This document shows, piece by piece, positions 1 through 13,165 of a stretch of DNA of 64,000 bases. The notes under the pieces were generated by a model. The model had not been told where the DNA came from, did not search any database, and worked only from the letters and a program-made list of their open reading frames with translations. Origin of the DNA: Stromatinia cepivora (lineage: Eukaryota > Ascomycota > Leotiomycetes > Helotiales > Sclerotiniaceae). Location of the stretch: assembly GCA_014898415.1 (NCBI GenBank), contig RCTD01000001.1:2170001-2234000 (forward strand), written 5' to 3'. Each line of letters opens with the position of its first letter. Position 1 is the first letter of the stretch. Position numbers and translations under genes: made by a program.

Positions 1-3000
1 ACTAAGTTCTAAACTTCACGCCCATATCCTACAGACATAAAACCTTTTCAGGACAATCGAGAATGATGACGTACCTCAACCAATTACTCAAAAATCCAGC
101 TTGGAGATGTGTGAACTTGGTGCGGACAGAATTGAGGGTATTGGCAATCACCCAAGTTGCCTCGTCGAACCTATTCTCGCGGCGGGGGTTGTTCAGAGTT
201 GGTTTGAAATTCGACAGCAGATCGCGTACGATTTAAGCGCCACTATTCGTTTCTATATTCCTAGACACCAAAATTTCCGCAAATTCCCCGTCGAGGGGTG
301 ATACTCTTGCTAAAGTATCATCCCCAGTGCACCATAGCTTCAGTGCAGAAATATGCGAACTTGGGTCAGTGCACCTTGACATCCGCGATTTCTGCTGTTC
401 AAAGGAATATGGGATCATTGAATCATTAATTGATCCAGGCGAACCTTTTTGGATCCGACAGTACAGTTCACCGCGGTACAGCTTTCAGGTGAAAATATTA
501 CAATCGAGAATTGGAATGACTTCACCGTCGACAACACGACATTCAAAGGACAGAAAACTTTTTGAATTGGGTCTAGCTACACGACAAGAACCTCGATCAG
601 ATAGTGAACCAAATCTAATGCGTTTACTTCCTAGCAACATACGACAAGTTATATTAAGTCAACGCCTCATGTCTTCATGTTAGAAGAACGCCAATGTTAC
701 GAAATGACAAAATTATGCCCTTCAAATAATCCCAACTCCAGTGGAGCTCGCGATGAAAACTTAGAGCCTTGCTTCTCCGGCAAGGAGAATACCAGGCGGG
801 CGTCCCGATTCATCAAGGCCGTTCCAAGGAATATTCAAATGCCATGCAACCATTGAACGGGACGACGATACAAAAGCTAGCAGGGCTACAACATCGTTGC
901 GACGATCTTGAAGATTTTAGCTGGAGCTTTCCCTGAAGAGGATCCCGTATGAATCAAAAAGCTGGAGGTATTCGAACTTCAGTCCCACCGGCGGCAGCTA
1001 AAATACTAATTTGGAGATCGCCCAAGAACACCAGATACGCTGCATACCGTGTCCTGGGCTACCAATCCCAACAAACCATTCTATTTACGGGTGTGGACTC
1101 GCACAAGAATGGTCTTAGGCCATGAATATATTTTGCTTCTCGATGACATGCCCATCTTCATGTTGCTTGAACTTCGCTTCAATGATGTTTATTCTCACCG
1201 ACGTACTTCAAACCATTTGATGCTCTTTGTATCGATCCGCAAAAAACAAGTTCGTCTAGCTTACCGTCAAGCTTTAGGACACCGGTATGGAAATGCGACT
1301 ATGCGATGACCGCAACGCTGGGAATCTCGTTGGTATGATCTTCTTTATGTTGTTGGGATTCTTCCGCAAAATACACTACATGCTCGTGGTCGTGTGGAAA
1401 CCTCTCATTATATTTAATGGAAAGAGAACATTCAGCAAGAATCAGTTCAGCACTGTAAGATATCAAGGATATGCCACCGACTTTTGTCGATTCCAGAGAC
1501 TCGGGTTGTGGTTGGAAATGACGAGGGAAACAGGAACTATGCTTTCAGCATCGAGGGAAAGGGATGAATATCTAGAGCGAGGTTGCGTGTATTTCCGTAC
1601 AGCGTGACATGGCTTCCGTCTTTCGGTATCGAGATGTTCAAGTGACCATTTGTCGATTTCTCAATCTTGAAAGAGAGATTCGAGATAACAACGGCATCAC
1701 AGATCATTCCGAAGCAATAGTATTGATTACAGGAAATATTTGTTGGTTCGAACTCAGCCAAACATCAAAGGGAAAATAACATTGTTGATCTTGACTTGAC
1801 GGTCGTCACCTCGAAGAAAATATGGATTTTCGATCCCCTTAGTCTTAGGGAAAAAATATTCAAGCGTTGTGAACGGGATGTTCGGCAAGATACTATACTC
1901 ACTTTTTGAAGTACGTATAGAATTAAAACTTTACAGAAAGAGCCGACGCCCGTACACAATGCTGAAAATGCCAATGGAATCAGGTTTCAATGAAATGAGC
2001 ATGGGAAAACTTGGCAAATTTTGGATGGACCTGCGCTGGGGGTGGTCAGGACATTAAATGGCTCAGAATTGGAAGGTGACCTTTACTGCTCAATTCAAAA
2101 TGTCAGCCTTGCAATCCCCTGTCTTAGCCGCGGACTGTTCAACTTCGAGTACATCATGACACTCATGGACAAGTTTTTTCTGCAGGCCAGTTTGTCATTC
2201 GCGCAACTAATCGACGACGAGATCATCGATAAAGTAACCGACGATTTCCAAGCAAAAGAAGAGATGCAGAAAAGTCTGTCACGCCTGCTTCAGTAGGAGG
2301 AGTGCAAAAATGTGTTTCCGAGTGTATTCTCAAATACACTGAAGCGCTCAACGTAAAATTTAGGACCAAAGAAGAAGAACGAAGAATGCGACTGGGAGGT
2401 ACCTAGCCTGCAAAATATACGGATATTGGCGATAAAGTAATACCATTCTTTGATAAATACTCCCTTAAGGGTGCTAAAGTTTCAGATTAAAGTCTAGGGC
2501 TTTATTAGCGTCAGGTGTGATAATCCTTCACCTTTTACAAACCACGCTAGAAGGACGACGTCAATGCCATAATGCAGTTTTTTAGACTGCACTATTGAAG
2601 AGATCTATAGATGGAGGGAACTCCAGTGACCACCCTACCTTGAATAGAGATCAATCTCAAAGGTTCTTTTATAAATTCTCCACAGAACTGAGGGACAGAG
2701 GGAATTGGGAGGACCAATGGTATGCAGCTTCTTGTGCGGAACTTGCATAACGTCATCGTGAAGATAAAAGAGTTGGGGACTTGAGATACAACTTTACGTT
2801 GTTCAAGGTTTTTGTTATGGATAAACCAGCCATAGGAAGAGAAGGCATGCAGGTAACCTACACTTTAATGACTCCACACCTGATCGCCGCCACATTTCTA
2901 AGGAAAAATCGTTGATAGTGGTGTGGGGAAGAAAGGATATTGTCCGTAACATCATGAGATATGTGTTAATCGTTTTGCGTGGATGGGGCCAGCTTTTTCT

Positions 3001-6000
3001 TCTTGGTATGTTATTTTCTCTTCTTCAATCTATGTGCCTCTGATTTTGCACCTTCAACTTCCTTAACATTTTTCAAAGACATACAGGCTCATCATCGTGT
3101 GTCTGGACCTCTAGCGAAGCAATTGCTACTTGCCAATCTCCCTAGAGTTTTGGGAAGCCTCCAGGCTCCATTTTCAATGAAGCCTATTTGGGTACATGCT
3201 TCAGTTCTTCCCAAAAAATGTTCGCTTTGGAGGGTTGAAAAGGCAGTGATGTCACCTACCCTGAAGGCACTCAACCTGACCGAAGTTCTTGGTGATTTCG
3301 ATTTCAATGATATGGACAGTTAAAAAGCCGTCGACGGCGAGATGTGCTCCCAGTTTTTGAGCGTGAATAAAACCTTCACCAAGGAAGTGTCCTCCATCCA
3401 AATCTTGGCGTTAGAGCAGCTAGAGTATCACAACAAAGAGCCGAAATTGGTAGAATGCAAAAAATCCGACTCCAAGGGGAAAACAGTTGAAGTTGAGCAA
3501 GGACATCGATGGTTTAAACATCCCCGTTTCTCACCCGCAAAACCATGATTTTGCCTTACAACAACGTCGAAAGCAGCTTCTTGCTAGGATAACTGAGGAT
3601 TGGATGTAGCTCATCCTTTTTCATATGGCTTGAAAGCCATATCGGAGGATGAGAACAAGTTCACTAGAATCCGTGAAAGGAATATACCGGTAGATCTCTC
3701 AACGAGCTGCTGATTTAATCAAGTATTAGGCTCAGCTTTGTGGAGATTCTCAAGCAAATACAACCAAGGCTGAGTGGGATATAGATTGGAAGCAGGGCAC
3801 CACAGTTTACCACATGAACCCAATTCACCAATGCCGAGTGACCAGAACCAGCTTTTCGTTTCAGCGGTCACTAAACAAGATAGTGTTTCTCGACGAAAAA
3901 TGCATGATTCCTCGTGCTCAAAGTTGCTTACGATTGGTACATTACGAAAGGAGCATTGAGAATTTTGTTCCAGAAGAGGGAAAGAGAATACTTGGTGCTG
4001 ATGAGCTTCAACATATCCAGAGCAGCGAAAATCCTCATGTGTAACCGGTTATCCACAACAATAGAATGCGACCATTGCGTCATTCGAAGTACAACAAGAC
4101 TAAACAGAGCATGCCATCGATTCTAAATCTTTTCGCCAGTCAATGAATGCTATTCGTGGCAGCCACGAAGACATCATTTTGCCGGTCAAACGAATTCTTA
4201 ACGGGCTTAAGGCTCACGCTCACCATGTCACTCCGACAAGCATTCGTGGCGGCCCCCATGATCTTTTGACAGAACGATCAAGAATAGTTTGAAGATATCG
4301 AGTTATGGAAAAGATCCACTTTCAGATGTTCATTCTTGACAAGCAATCAAAGCCATTCCACCACCACTCAGGTGTGGCAGCACTCTCTGCAGCTTCACCA
4401 ATCTTGGGTGTATCTGACGGATATTTTACAGGAGGTTGATTCAACAGAGTGCACATTCACAAAGATAGGTCTCCATTACATTTCAGAGTCACAATACCCG
4501 CGACGTGGACTTTTACATTCATTGTTACATGTGGAAATACACAAGAAGATGTGGACCAAGGCTTGGCTGTTCAACTATTGAAGGCCACCAACAACAGTCT
4601 AAGACGGAGAAGTGCCTGTATCTCCAAAAAGGCTCCAAATTTAAAGCGAGATCTGAGTCTCGGCAGTCTTTCAATCCTCTGGGCAAAACAGCAAGCACTC
4701 GCACTGCTTCGATAATTGTGCCGTTTCAAGTACTCACAGACACATCATTCTCGTCTAATCCTATCTACTTGAGACAATATCGTAGCATTTGACAAAGCAT
4801 TAAAGCTGACAGGCGAGATACTTGTTGTGTTAAAGCTATCGTGACGCAAATTCAAGCTGGTAAGGGAGGTGATGAAAGAATCGGCGGTGGGCGAAAGTAT
4901 CAAAGCCTTGTTGAAAAGAAAAAAGCTCTCACAAGAAGCTTTTTGGACAACATGAAGGAAGATCATGATTGGCCAGAGCTGAGATGTAATGTTAAGATCA
5001 AAGAGCTACAAGAGATCGATATTAGCTCCGGCTTCCCAGGAGTCTAGGTGAACGAACAGCTTCAAAGTCATATTTGTCAAAAATGCATTATTCTCAGGTG
5101 GTTGAGTCGAGGGCTGAAGACGAGAAAGAACCCAAGCCCCTAATGATATCGAAACTTGTCAATAGAATAATTCTTCACGACATATCTCACATGCTTCATC
5201 ATGTCCAATTCTGCAAGGCGTTGAGTATTCTCGTTCTGAGTTCCACTCAAATCATCCAATACCGAGAATATCTATTCGGTATTATATGCTACGGATATGC
5301 TGTCGCGAGCATGGAAGCTTCTAGCAGTCGTTAAAGAACTGTTTGAGATCTTCAGATACTTGATTGCATGCTTCCATTGACATACCGATCTCGAAAGATG
5401 AAGTTGGTACGGAATCCTCACCATAAGCAGGTACGCCACGAACCACTTTATTGGCCCTAGGAGTCACACTGAGATATGACAAGCGGGTATTCACCGGGGG
5501 AGGAATCTCCTACGAACCAAGATATCTTCGAACCATAAAAAAAGCAACTACGTGAGACTTTGCTTTGCATGCAGCAAAGAACAGGCAAACAATCATCAAG
5601 CAGATTCGGGTGTTGCATGTTGCTATGCAACACCATGGAAGGAATTTTATGACGGGAGGAGATCTGGTACAATGGGGAGCGAAATAAAAGAATGGACGAA
5701 TTCGGATAAGTCGTCTCTCAAAAAAGATATGGATCCAGTTTATACCGCTATTATTATACAAGAAAACGCAGAACGTAAGCAACCATGGGATTCGGTATCA
5801 AATGAATCCTTCTGCAATCCCCTCTAAAGGATCGTTAGATTCAAATTACCTTGATGGCGTTCGAGAAAAGTTGAGATCTTGAAGTATCAACGCGAGGCAG
5901 GTTCGAGACCTATGCCTATATTGCCGCAGATTTCATTTCGATCGGACCATTAACATGGTTGTCACTGATGTGGAGTTCAAGCGTTTGGAATAGCGCCAAA

Positions 6001-9000
6001 AAGAGAATCGAATGATCCAAAGGAAGAAGATGACATCGCAGCCTTCATTAGAAAACATTCGAGCGGACGAAGCTTCGAAGGAGTTTTGGATATGGAACTC
6101 AAACTCTGAGGTGCAAAATGAGGTCATGGACGAGACTACAGCATGTTCGCGAGTCAAAACATTTTAAGGGACGCTAATCCTTTACGAAGCACCACTTTTC
6201 AAGCCGGGAATATCAATATAACTAAAGGTGATCTCGCAAATTAACTAAAAGAATTGCAATTGGACGACAGACGCAAAAACTTGGGGTTACGAAATAGCTT
6301 TCCAGAAGGTCGGAAATCTCTTTGTATCGACTATCCTAGAATCTTCGGCACCGCCAAAGTTGGAAGACTTACTGATACTGGTACCGACGAATAATTGTCA
6401 TATTCAGAAGGAGGTCGTCACGGCGAGGGGGCTTGTTGTGCTCGTCGTCAGGGATCTTTCGAAGCTTGGTGCCGAAGGCCTTGTAGGGTCTTTCGGATAG
6501 AGGGCATTCACGTGAGGATGATTTGTGCAAAACAGTTATCCTTAATAGTCGCAGCGACTGGTATAATTCCGTTGGATTGGTAAGGGGGGGTTCTGAAGGC
6601 GAATGTGTGGAGCTGTGCAAGTCACAATATTGCTACAGGTGATATTGGTATTTCTGTTGGAGTGAGCGAATGCGGAACGGATCTCGTCTCAAAGGTGTGC
6701 CGCAGGATTATGCAAGTATGGCCGGATTCCCGAGGCGACGCTGCTGCTATTTTTGCTCGTTTCAATGTCCTTCTGCGAAACTTTCCAGTCCTTAGACACT
6801 CAACATTAGGTTTATTTAAATCATTCCCGCTCAAGAATAGCTCCAGAATCACCAAGGCAACAAAAATTTCAAACCATTCAAAATATTCGTCGAAAACTTT
6901 ATACGAAGCTACGTCCGATTTCGCCGACATCATTGAAAGGAAGAGAATGCTTGGTCTGCAATCAAACGCAACCAAAATAGGATTACACAGGTCGGCCGCT
7001 CAATAAAGCAATATTGAATTACGTTACCGGCGATGTAGGGTTTATCTTTCGAGCATGCCAAATCTCTACAAAGAGTGTTATTCTCTATGGAAAAGCACTA
7101 GCTTTAGTTTTATTAGGAGATTAATCTCATTGATGCGATAATAAATACATCTGACCTATTAGACTCTTGTCTTAATGGTAAGAGAGAGGGGGGAATGCTT
7201 CCACTGAAAACAATTGATTGCAAGATTCACCCTTGTTGATTATAGCGTCGAATTGGGTGTTTGGAACGAATATTGACCTATCTCAGAATAATCGTTAATC
7301 CATGCACCAGTTCCCTATCTTCCCGTTGATCTATAGCACGATTTCAGGGTTCTTCAATTGGAATATGAAACACAGGAAGATTATAATGCTGAGACCAGAT
7401 TTTCACAAGTTGATCACATTCCATTTTTGGAACCGAAGAAAGACTGGTCAGCACGCCTGGAAAGACCACCAAATGCCGCCCCAAAAATGTTGCATCCGCA
7501 CAACTCATTTTTGATGGCTACCCAATAAAGTTGAAGCATGTTGGTACCACCATCTGCTGCAAACGTCCCACACTAAGCCCACATTGCCAATAATCGAATC
7601 ACTCCTCAGCAAAGATCTTAAGTTCTTGTACGGAGGCCAACATTGGAAGTCGGAGAAAGAGGTTATCGAATATAAACGGTTTAGTGAACGCATCTCTATG
7701 CAAACATATCCTTCCACATCAAACCATCAAAGATATTCGAACTTCCCGTAGCACCGTCAGGAAATCCCTAGGTCTTCCAATTGGCGGTTTTGTCAATTGT
7801 CAAGCTGATGTAGACCGCAGCGAGAAGTACCAGATAGCCTACTTCCTTCACAGACCCGGAGGAGACAGGGAAGACTTCACGATTGAGGCCAAATCTACGG
7901 CATACACTTCTCGATTTTCAGATACCAATACAAAAAACACCAAACCATTTTCGGTCGAACCAACCCTTTAGTAGGAAGCGCATTATTTAGAATCATATAG
8001 ATACCAAGTTCGAACAAAGGCAAGGAAATGGGTATAGTATCGAACTAGGATACAATAATATCCCTCGATAGCTCAAGATGAAGAAGAGACAATTCGAGCT
8101 TAGCCAGAATCAAGACCATCCGCATTAGCATCTGTCATATGGCGTTCGAAGCTATGGAAAACACGGTGAAAGAATTCGAGGAATACCAACGAAGCTTCAT
8201 ATTGCCTTCTACAGAACTCAAAGTTCTTTACCAATATGGGGTGACCGGCAGCATATCACATGAATCATTTGCATCGTTCTGTGAGAATTAGCGAGCCTCC
8301 ATACAAGCTGTGAAGGCTCTGCTGCCACTTTTCGTTCAAATGGATGGTCTCGTTGCGAATTACTGTAAGTTCTGATTCCAAAGAAGCAAATGAATAAATA
8401 AGACATTCATTACTCCTAGAATGGAACAAAACACAGTTCGGATGAATCAAGTCACCTTCGTGTATTCCCCTAATAAAGCTCTACGGAATGAAGCTGTGCA
8501 ATAAGAGGGCTCGTTATCTTGCCACAACCAGCTCATCATTCGCTGTATGTCACACGCTAACTGGAGCAATATTTATTGGATTTTTGGAGCCAGATTACCA
8601 TTTGTATACTGTCGCCCAAGGATTCGCTTGTCACGACCCACACTCAAGTATGTATCTTGTCTTTTCAAGGATAAATTCCAGCTGCGCCAATTACAAACTA
8701 TCCCTCTCGTTGAAAGACTCCAGGGTTCCAACAGAAGAGCAAGAGCATCTTCACCATAATCAGGGAACCGAACCTCTCGTCATCATACTGCACTTATCCC
8801 GACGGGCGGGGATAATATGGGTTAACTGAGACATTAAAAATAATGTGTTACGGGGAAGAAGAATATGTCAACGGATGACGAGGCTATTGGATCCGGAAAA
8901 GGAGTGGTTGTAGAGCAGTCTGTTTGAGTGTACTATTAGGAGACAGGTCGGCCCATATCATACAGAAATCGTGTATCGAAATGCACAAGATCCTAGAATC

Positions 9001-9870
9001 TTCACTTCTTTTGATGATATACGGGACTGCCAGTACAAGTCAGAAGACAGCTTTGCAATCGTTGCGCAGCAATTCTTCCAATTATCCGAGCACAGATCCA
9101 TGCACATCATCACCAAATGCGAATTATTTTGGCAGTATACACCCACAGTATATAAATCTGCACAGTCAACTAGCATCTGACCATCAAACACATTAGTTCT
9201 CACTTTAAAGTCGAAGTCGGAGGTCGTCCCCTCTGCACCCTGATCGGTTGGAAGTGTGATAGAAAGCTTATCAAACTTGGTCTACAGTGGAAAACCACAA
9301 TGTTCAGATACTTGGAGTTGCTGGCCCTCCATCACCAACGTTACTCGGACCTATATGGTACAAGGAAATCGCACACTTTTGCACGAACTTTCGCGGATAA
9401 GGATATATTTTATTCACCGATGTAGCCATTCATGGACTAGCGTTCTAATGCCAATACGCTAATACTGTTCGAGCCCTTAGCATGCGAAAAAAATATATTC
9501 TAGTCAGATAGGTACGCTGAGCTTATTTCGGATGACGACAATTCGGACTCTGATAATTTTAAGACGGTCTTAAATTCTTCCCGGGAGCTAAAAAGCTGCA
9601 CTTGCGATATGGGCTTCCAGCTTGACAAAGAATGGTACTCCTTGGTAGACGATGGCTACATTGCTGATCAAGTAGGATGGAAGGTCGTTGCATCGTTGGG
9701 AGGAAGTGTCATTGCAGATGCACCATGTACATATCACTTGCGTGCGCTAGCGAAGCTCCTGGATCTGAAGGGAAAGTACGCCTCGGCCAAAGAATTGCGA
9801 AATAGGCTAGCTACTGTGGCTAAGAATCGAGAACGTATCGACGAGATGAGATTGACAGGGACGTTTTAAC
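1..9870 (+). other. Gene-poor tract with decayed coding-like fragments
   Basis: No intact gene can be built here. The longest open stretches are 60 to 133 codons, many lack an ATG, and each runs into stops in all frames soon after. Several + strand stretches have protein-like composition and no simple repeats: 2021-2296, 2979-3323 followed in the same general region by 3342-3548, 4841-5047, 5074-5334, 6605-7006, 7684-7971 and 9609-9869. They follow one another on one strand in changing frames, which is what an old pseudogene or several decayed genes would look like. I recognise no domain: no transposase, reverse transcriptase, polyketide or peptide synthase motif was seen. Base composition is not strikingly AT-rich by eye, so strong repeat-induced mutation is not obvious. 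The neighbour to the right is a dead P450 gene, which fits a decaying region. Confidence 0.4.
9609..9869 (+). pseudogene. Coding-like fragment, possible end of a decayed protein
   Basis: This 86-codon stretch starts with ATG and ends at TAA (9867-9869). It reads as ordinary globular protein, with a helical segment rich in Leu, Ala, Lys and Arg at its C-terminus (HLRALAKLLDLKGKY and onward) that loosely resembles a TPR-like helix pair. The frame stays open upstream past the ATG to about 9505, through an acidic run with EL-ISDDDN, so the ATG is probably not the original start. It could be the tail of a larger decayed gene covering the region to its left. No family was recognised. Confidence 0.25.
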
Positions 9871-11323
9871 CTTGGTTCCGCCCTCACCAATCTCTGCCAA
9901 GCAGATAGAGCAAGCACATGAACATTTTTGTTGAGATAGTAAGCAAACATCAAACCGCAGCCTGCAAATCTACCACATTACCTATTATCTCGGTATAGCT
10001 CCGATAGATAGTGAATGGTATCATTGATGGATATGCGGTTGCCATTCAATGTTTGCTTATTTTACCAGCGTATAGGATCATCATTTTGTTCTGGGTTGGG
10101 TGTGATTATCAAGACATCGAAATTCGCACGATGCATGCTGGCTCGTTTCGGGAACATCTTGAAATTCGAGAGTTATAGATTAGAGATGGTTGAACGAGGG
10201 ACAGATGATAAATTTGCATCAATCCTAGCGCAATGCATTGTTTCATCTGACCCGTGTGGAATATGGGTTATCTCAAGAGCGGAAAGGAAGGAAAGGATAA
10301 CAATGACGGAAAGGAAGGAAAGAATATAAATGACGGAAAGAATTCAAAGGGTGGCTTTTACAGTTACGAAAATATTTCCTGTTCCCAACAAACTCCGATA
10401 TACAGAAAGGACGTCATCCCCTTCCCCCCATGTGGAATGATCCACGGTGGGATGTTGAGTGATTCGGGTTTGTGATCACCTACACTTCATCATTTTTGAT
10501 GCTCAAGTTATTTAGGCCTGAAGGTTTAAAGTAGCGAGGATTTATCTGACGAAAGCAGAATTGTAGGGCAGAAGTTATTTGATGGAAAAGGAGATGAGAG
10601 GTTTAGTGCAATGAGAAGTAGCGTTAAAGTTGAAGGAGGATGGTGTTCATGCGGTGAAGCTAGGAGGACTGTTGTTGCATGATTATCATGTCAGTTTGTG
10701 CTGAGTCTAATATCAAGTTAAATCTCAAGTTAAATATCAAGCCAAAAACGTCTTCTATGTCGTATTGTAATTTGTAAGGAATAAGATCAATTACACTCAT
10801 CCTTCATCATTTTATTCATTATTCATCCACCACCATTTATCATCAGTAAAACTATCAAGATCGAAAAAAATAGGGCTATGAACTTAGATTTTGCACAAGA
10901 TTTTCAGATCTGTCTATTTCTCACTAACACTCATTCATGATTATTCTTTGACGGATCTCGAATCTCTAGTTTAGTTTAGTATAGTGTAGTATTGAATTTA
11001 GATACCTAATTGTAAATACCACACACTCATCAATATTGTAGATAGGGAAGAAGGGAGTAGGCTGGGATAGAGAGGAGCATTAAATGGAATGGTATGGTAT
11101 GGAGTGGAATCCAGGAAAATGAAAAGAAACGAAAATGTGGAAGAGGATGCTGGGTTGAGTGAGATAATAGAGTATGATTCATTAGTGTCCTATCATAAAC
11201 CTTTCATCCCCTGAATCCCGTTATTACGAATCCTCCAATCCAACTCCCCAAAAAGAAATCTATGTTCATAGACACGGCACTTGAACCTGTCCATCAAAAC
11301 CATCAAAAAAGGGAGAAAAAAAA
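9871..11323. other. Intergenic stretch, no gene seen
   Basis: Apart from a 27-bp tandem repeat near 10280, this is low-complexity spacer. It has GAAAGG-rich runs, GGTATGG/GGAGTGG runs near 11090 and a Ser-rich short frame at 11262-11465 that is only the complement of the P450 tail. No ORF with coding character was found. Confidence 0.6.
10280..10349. repeat. 27-bp tandem repeat, about 2.6 copies
   Basis: Two 27-bp units (10280-10306 and 10307-10333), each beginning CGGAAAGGAAGGAAAG and ending AATGA, are followed by a partial third unit from 10334. The two full units differ at only a few bases. Confidence 0.85.
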
Positions 11324-13165
11324 TCATTCTCCTTCCAACTCTCCCTCCCTTCCAATCTCAATCTCAATCTCCCTCTCCCTCCGAAGATCCCTCCACTCCT
11401 CATTCCTCGGTCTAAAAACCAAATTCGGTCCTTCATGCACAGTAGTAAACGGATCCCTCAACTGAAACCCCTGTTTCCTCCCCCTGCCACCACGATCCCC
11501 TTCCCTCCCCTCCCCCACCGCATCCAATTTCCCATCCTCCGGTCTCTCAAAATCCAAATACCATAGCGTTTTCGCCATCGCAAGACTTAGCTCCATACAC
11601 ACCATTGCCTTTCCCGCGCATCCGCGCGAACCAAGAGAGAAAAGTGTAAAAGCCTCTAGTGCATTTTTTCTAGCTTCTGAAGACTGGGAGGAATCAAGCC
11701 AGCGCTCGGGTTTGAAGATGAAGGGATCGGGAAAATAGACGGGATTGTGGTGCATAGTGTAGATATTAACTCCGAGTTGTGTTCCGGGGGGTATTGCGTG
11801 GTTGTCTATGATGAGGGGCTGTTTATCTGCAGGGGGAAGTTCGCGCCATAATGTTGTGGATATAGGAGGTGAGAGACGGAGAGTTTCGTCGATACAGGCG
11901 CGTAGATAGGAACAGCTGTTTAATTTTGGTCCGCTTTTTATCTCCTCGTCGTTTGTGAATGTGCTGCGGATTTGGGAGGCTACTTTTTGATAGCAGTCCG
12001 GATATCGGGAAAGGTAAAAGAATGCAGCAGACATCACGGTGGAGGTTGTGTCGCCTCCTGTATACGTGTGGTTGGTTGACTTGAGGTTATTTGTAGCAAT
12101 TTTCAGTGGCAAAAATTCAAAATTAACGTACCAGCTAGCATGAAGAAAGCTGCCTCACTCCATATATCCCAAAGACGCATTCCCTCTCCAGTTTCAAGAT
12201 CTTAATATCAGCTACAAAAGAATAGAGATCGTTCCTAGCATGTACACCTTCAGACCGTCGCACAACAATTAGATCTCTCAAAGTGTTATAGTACTTCAAC
12301 TGACGGGTTAAAATAAACGGATATAGAAGAACTTCCATGCCAATTTTCTTCAATAGAGGAAACTGCATATAAGTATTTGATCTAAAATTCGAGGTTTCCA
12401 ATCCTTTAATTATGAATCGATTCTTTGGTGATGTTTGCAAGGCGAGATTAGTGCTGAAGCTAAGCTCACCGACAACGTCTATACCAAGATACTTACACTG
12501 CTCGCTCAAGTCGACAACTCCTTAGGGGTCGCTAGATGATTTAGCTAAATGGTATACAAATATGTTGATATGCGACATCATATGAGGTTCGAATTTTCGC
12601 ATAGCTCGATCATTGATTCCTTGTCCAATAGTTCGGCGTTTGACGCCATGCAAGCGTTTATCGAGAACGTTAAACAAGTTGAAGACTGTCGGAGTTATTT
12701 GAGTAACCAGATACGCCCGCGATTTATAGAGACGATCGCTTTGATAAATTTCTGGTATCGTTAGATCCGGAAGATGCAGAACTGAGGTGGGTCTTACCAT
12801 GAAGTGCCGTGACAGTGTTGAAGACTAGCTTGTTCGGTCCTTGCCAAATAATGGGACCTAGGGATTTCAATACTTAGCATGAAGTACAGCCTGCGTAAAG
12901 TCATACAGCTTACCATATAGTTGATGATCTCTATAAGTCACTGAATGTAATCTCCGAAAGAACGCATGGTAACCACCATACCAGTCCGTGAAATTTGCAA
13001 GAAATAGTCCTGGGTATGAATGGAGAGGGTGAACGAAGATGCGATAGCCATAAACTATCAAACACTAGTGATTTGATCAGCGCCATCTATAACTTTCAAG
13101 GAAAACAACCCTACCCTAGCTATCAAAGCATAGATGAGATAGCCAACCACATTTTCGCGAAGTTA
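11324..13165 (-). pseudogene. Cytochrome P450 pseudogene (one nonsense codon, one 1-nt deletion)
   Basis: Haem-thiolate monooxygenase of the fungal CYP superfamily, normally anchored in the ER membrane. Readable exons on the minus strand are about 13165-13118 (membrane anchor, VVGYLIYALIAR), 13064-12914 (HPLHSYPG proline hinge), 12857-12798 (GPNKLVFNT), 12751-12132 and 12057-11324. Between them are GT...AG introns that preserve frame. Conserved parts are all visible: I-helix LAGGDTTST (rebuilt across the last intron), ExxR as DETLR, PERW, and the haem loop FSLGSRGCAG with its cysteine. Two lesions break it. A TAA at 12524-12522 lies between the residues SSDP and GVVDLSEQC. Near 12201 one base is missing, so VADIK continues only in another frame as DLETGEGMRLWDIWSEAAFFM. 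The start exon also seems frame-disturbed. Total length would be near 520 to 540 residues, normal for a P450. Either the gene died recently or the assembly has errors here. The substrate is unknown. Confidence 0.85.

Noticed and set aside
5895..5925. tRNA B-box-like GGTTCGAGACC
   Set aside because: No A box at the proper distance and no cloverleaf could be drawn.
12470..12500. Intron donor-like GTAAGTAT in the P450 middle exon
   Set aside because: Splicing there would remove a conserved P450 segment (CKYLGIDVVGELSFS) and would not remove the TAA upstream.
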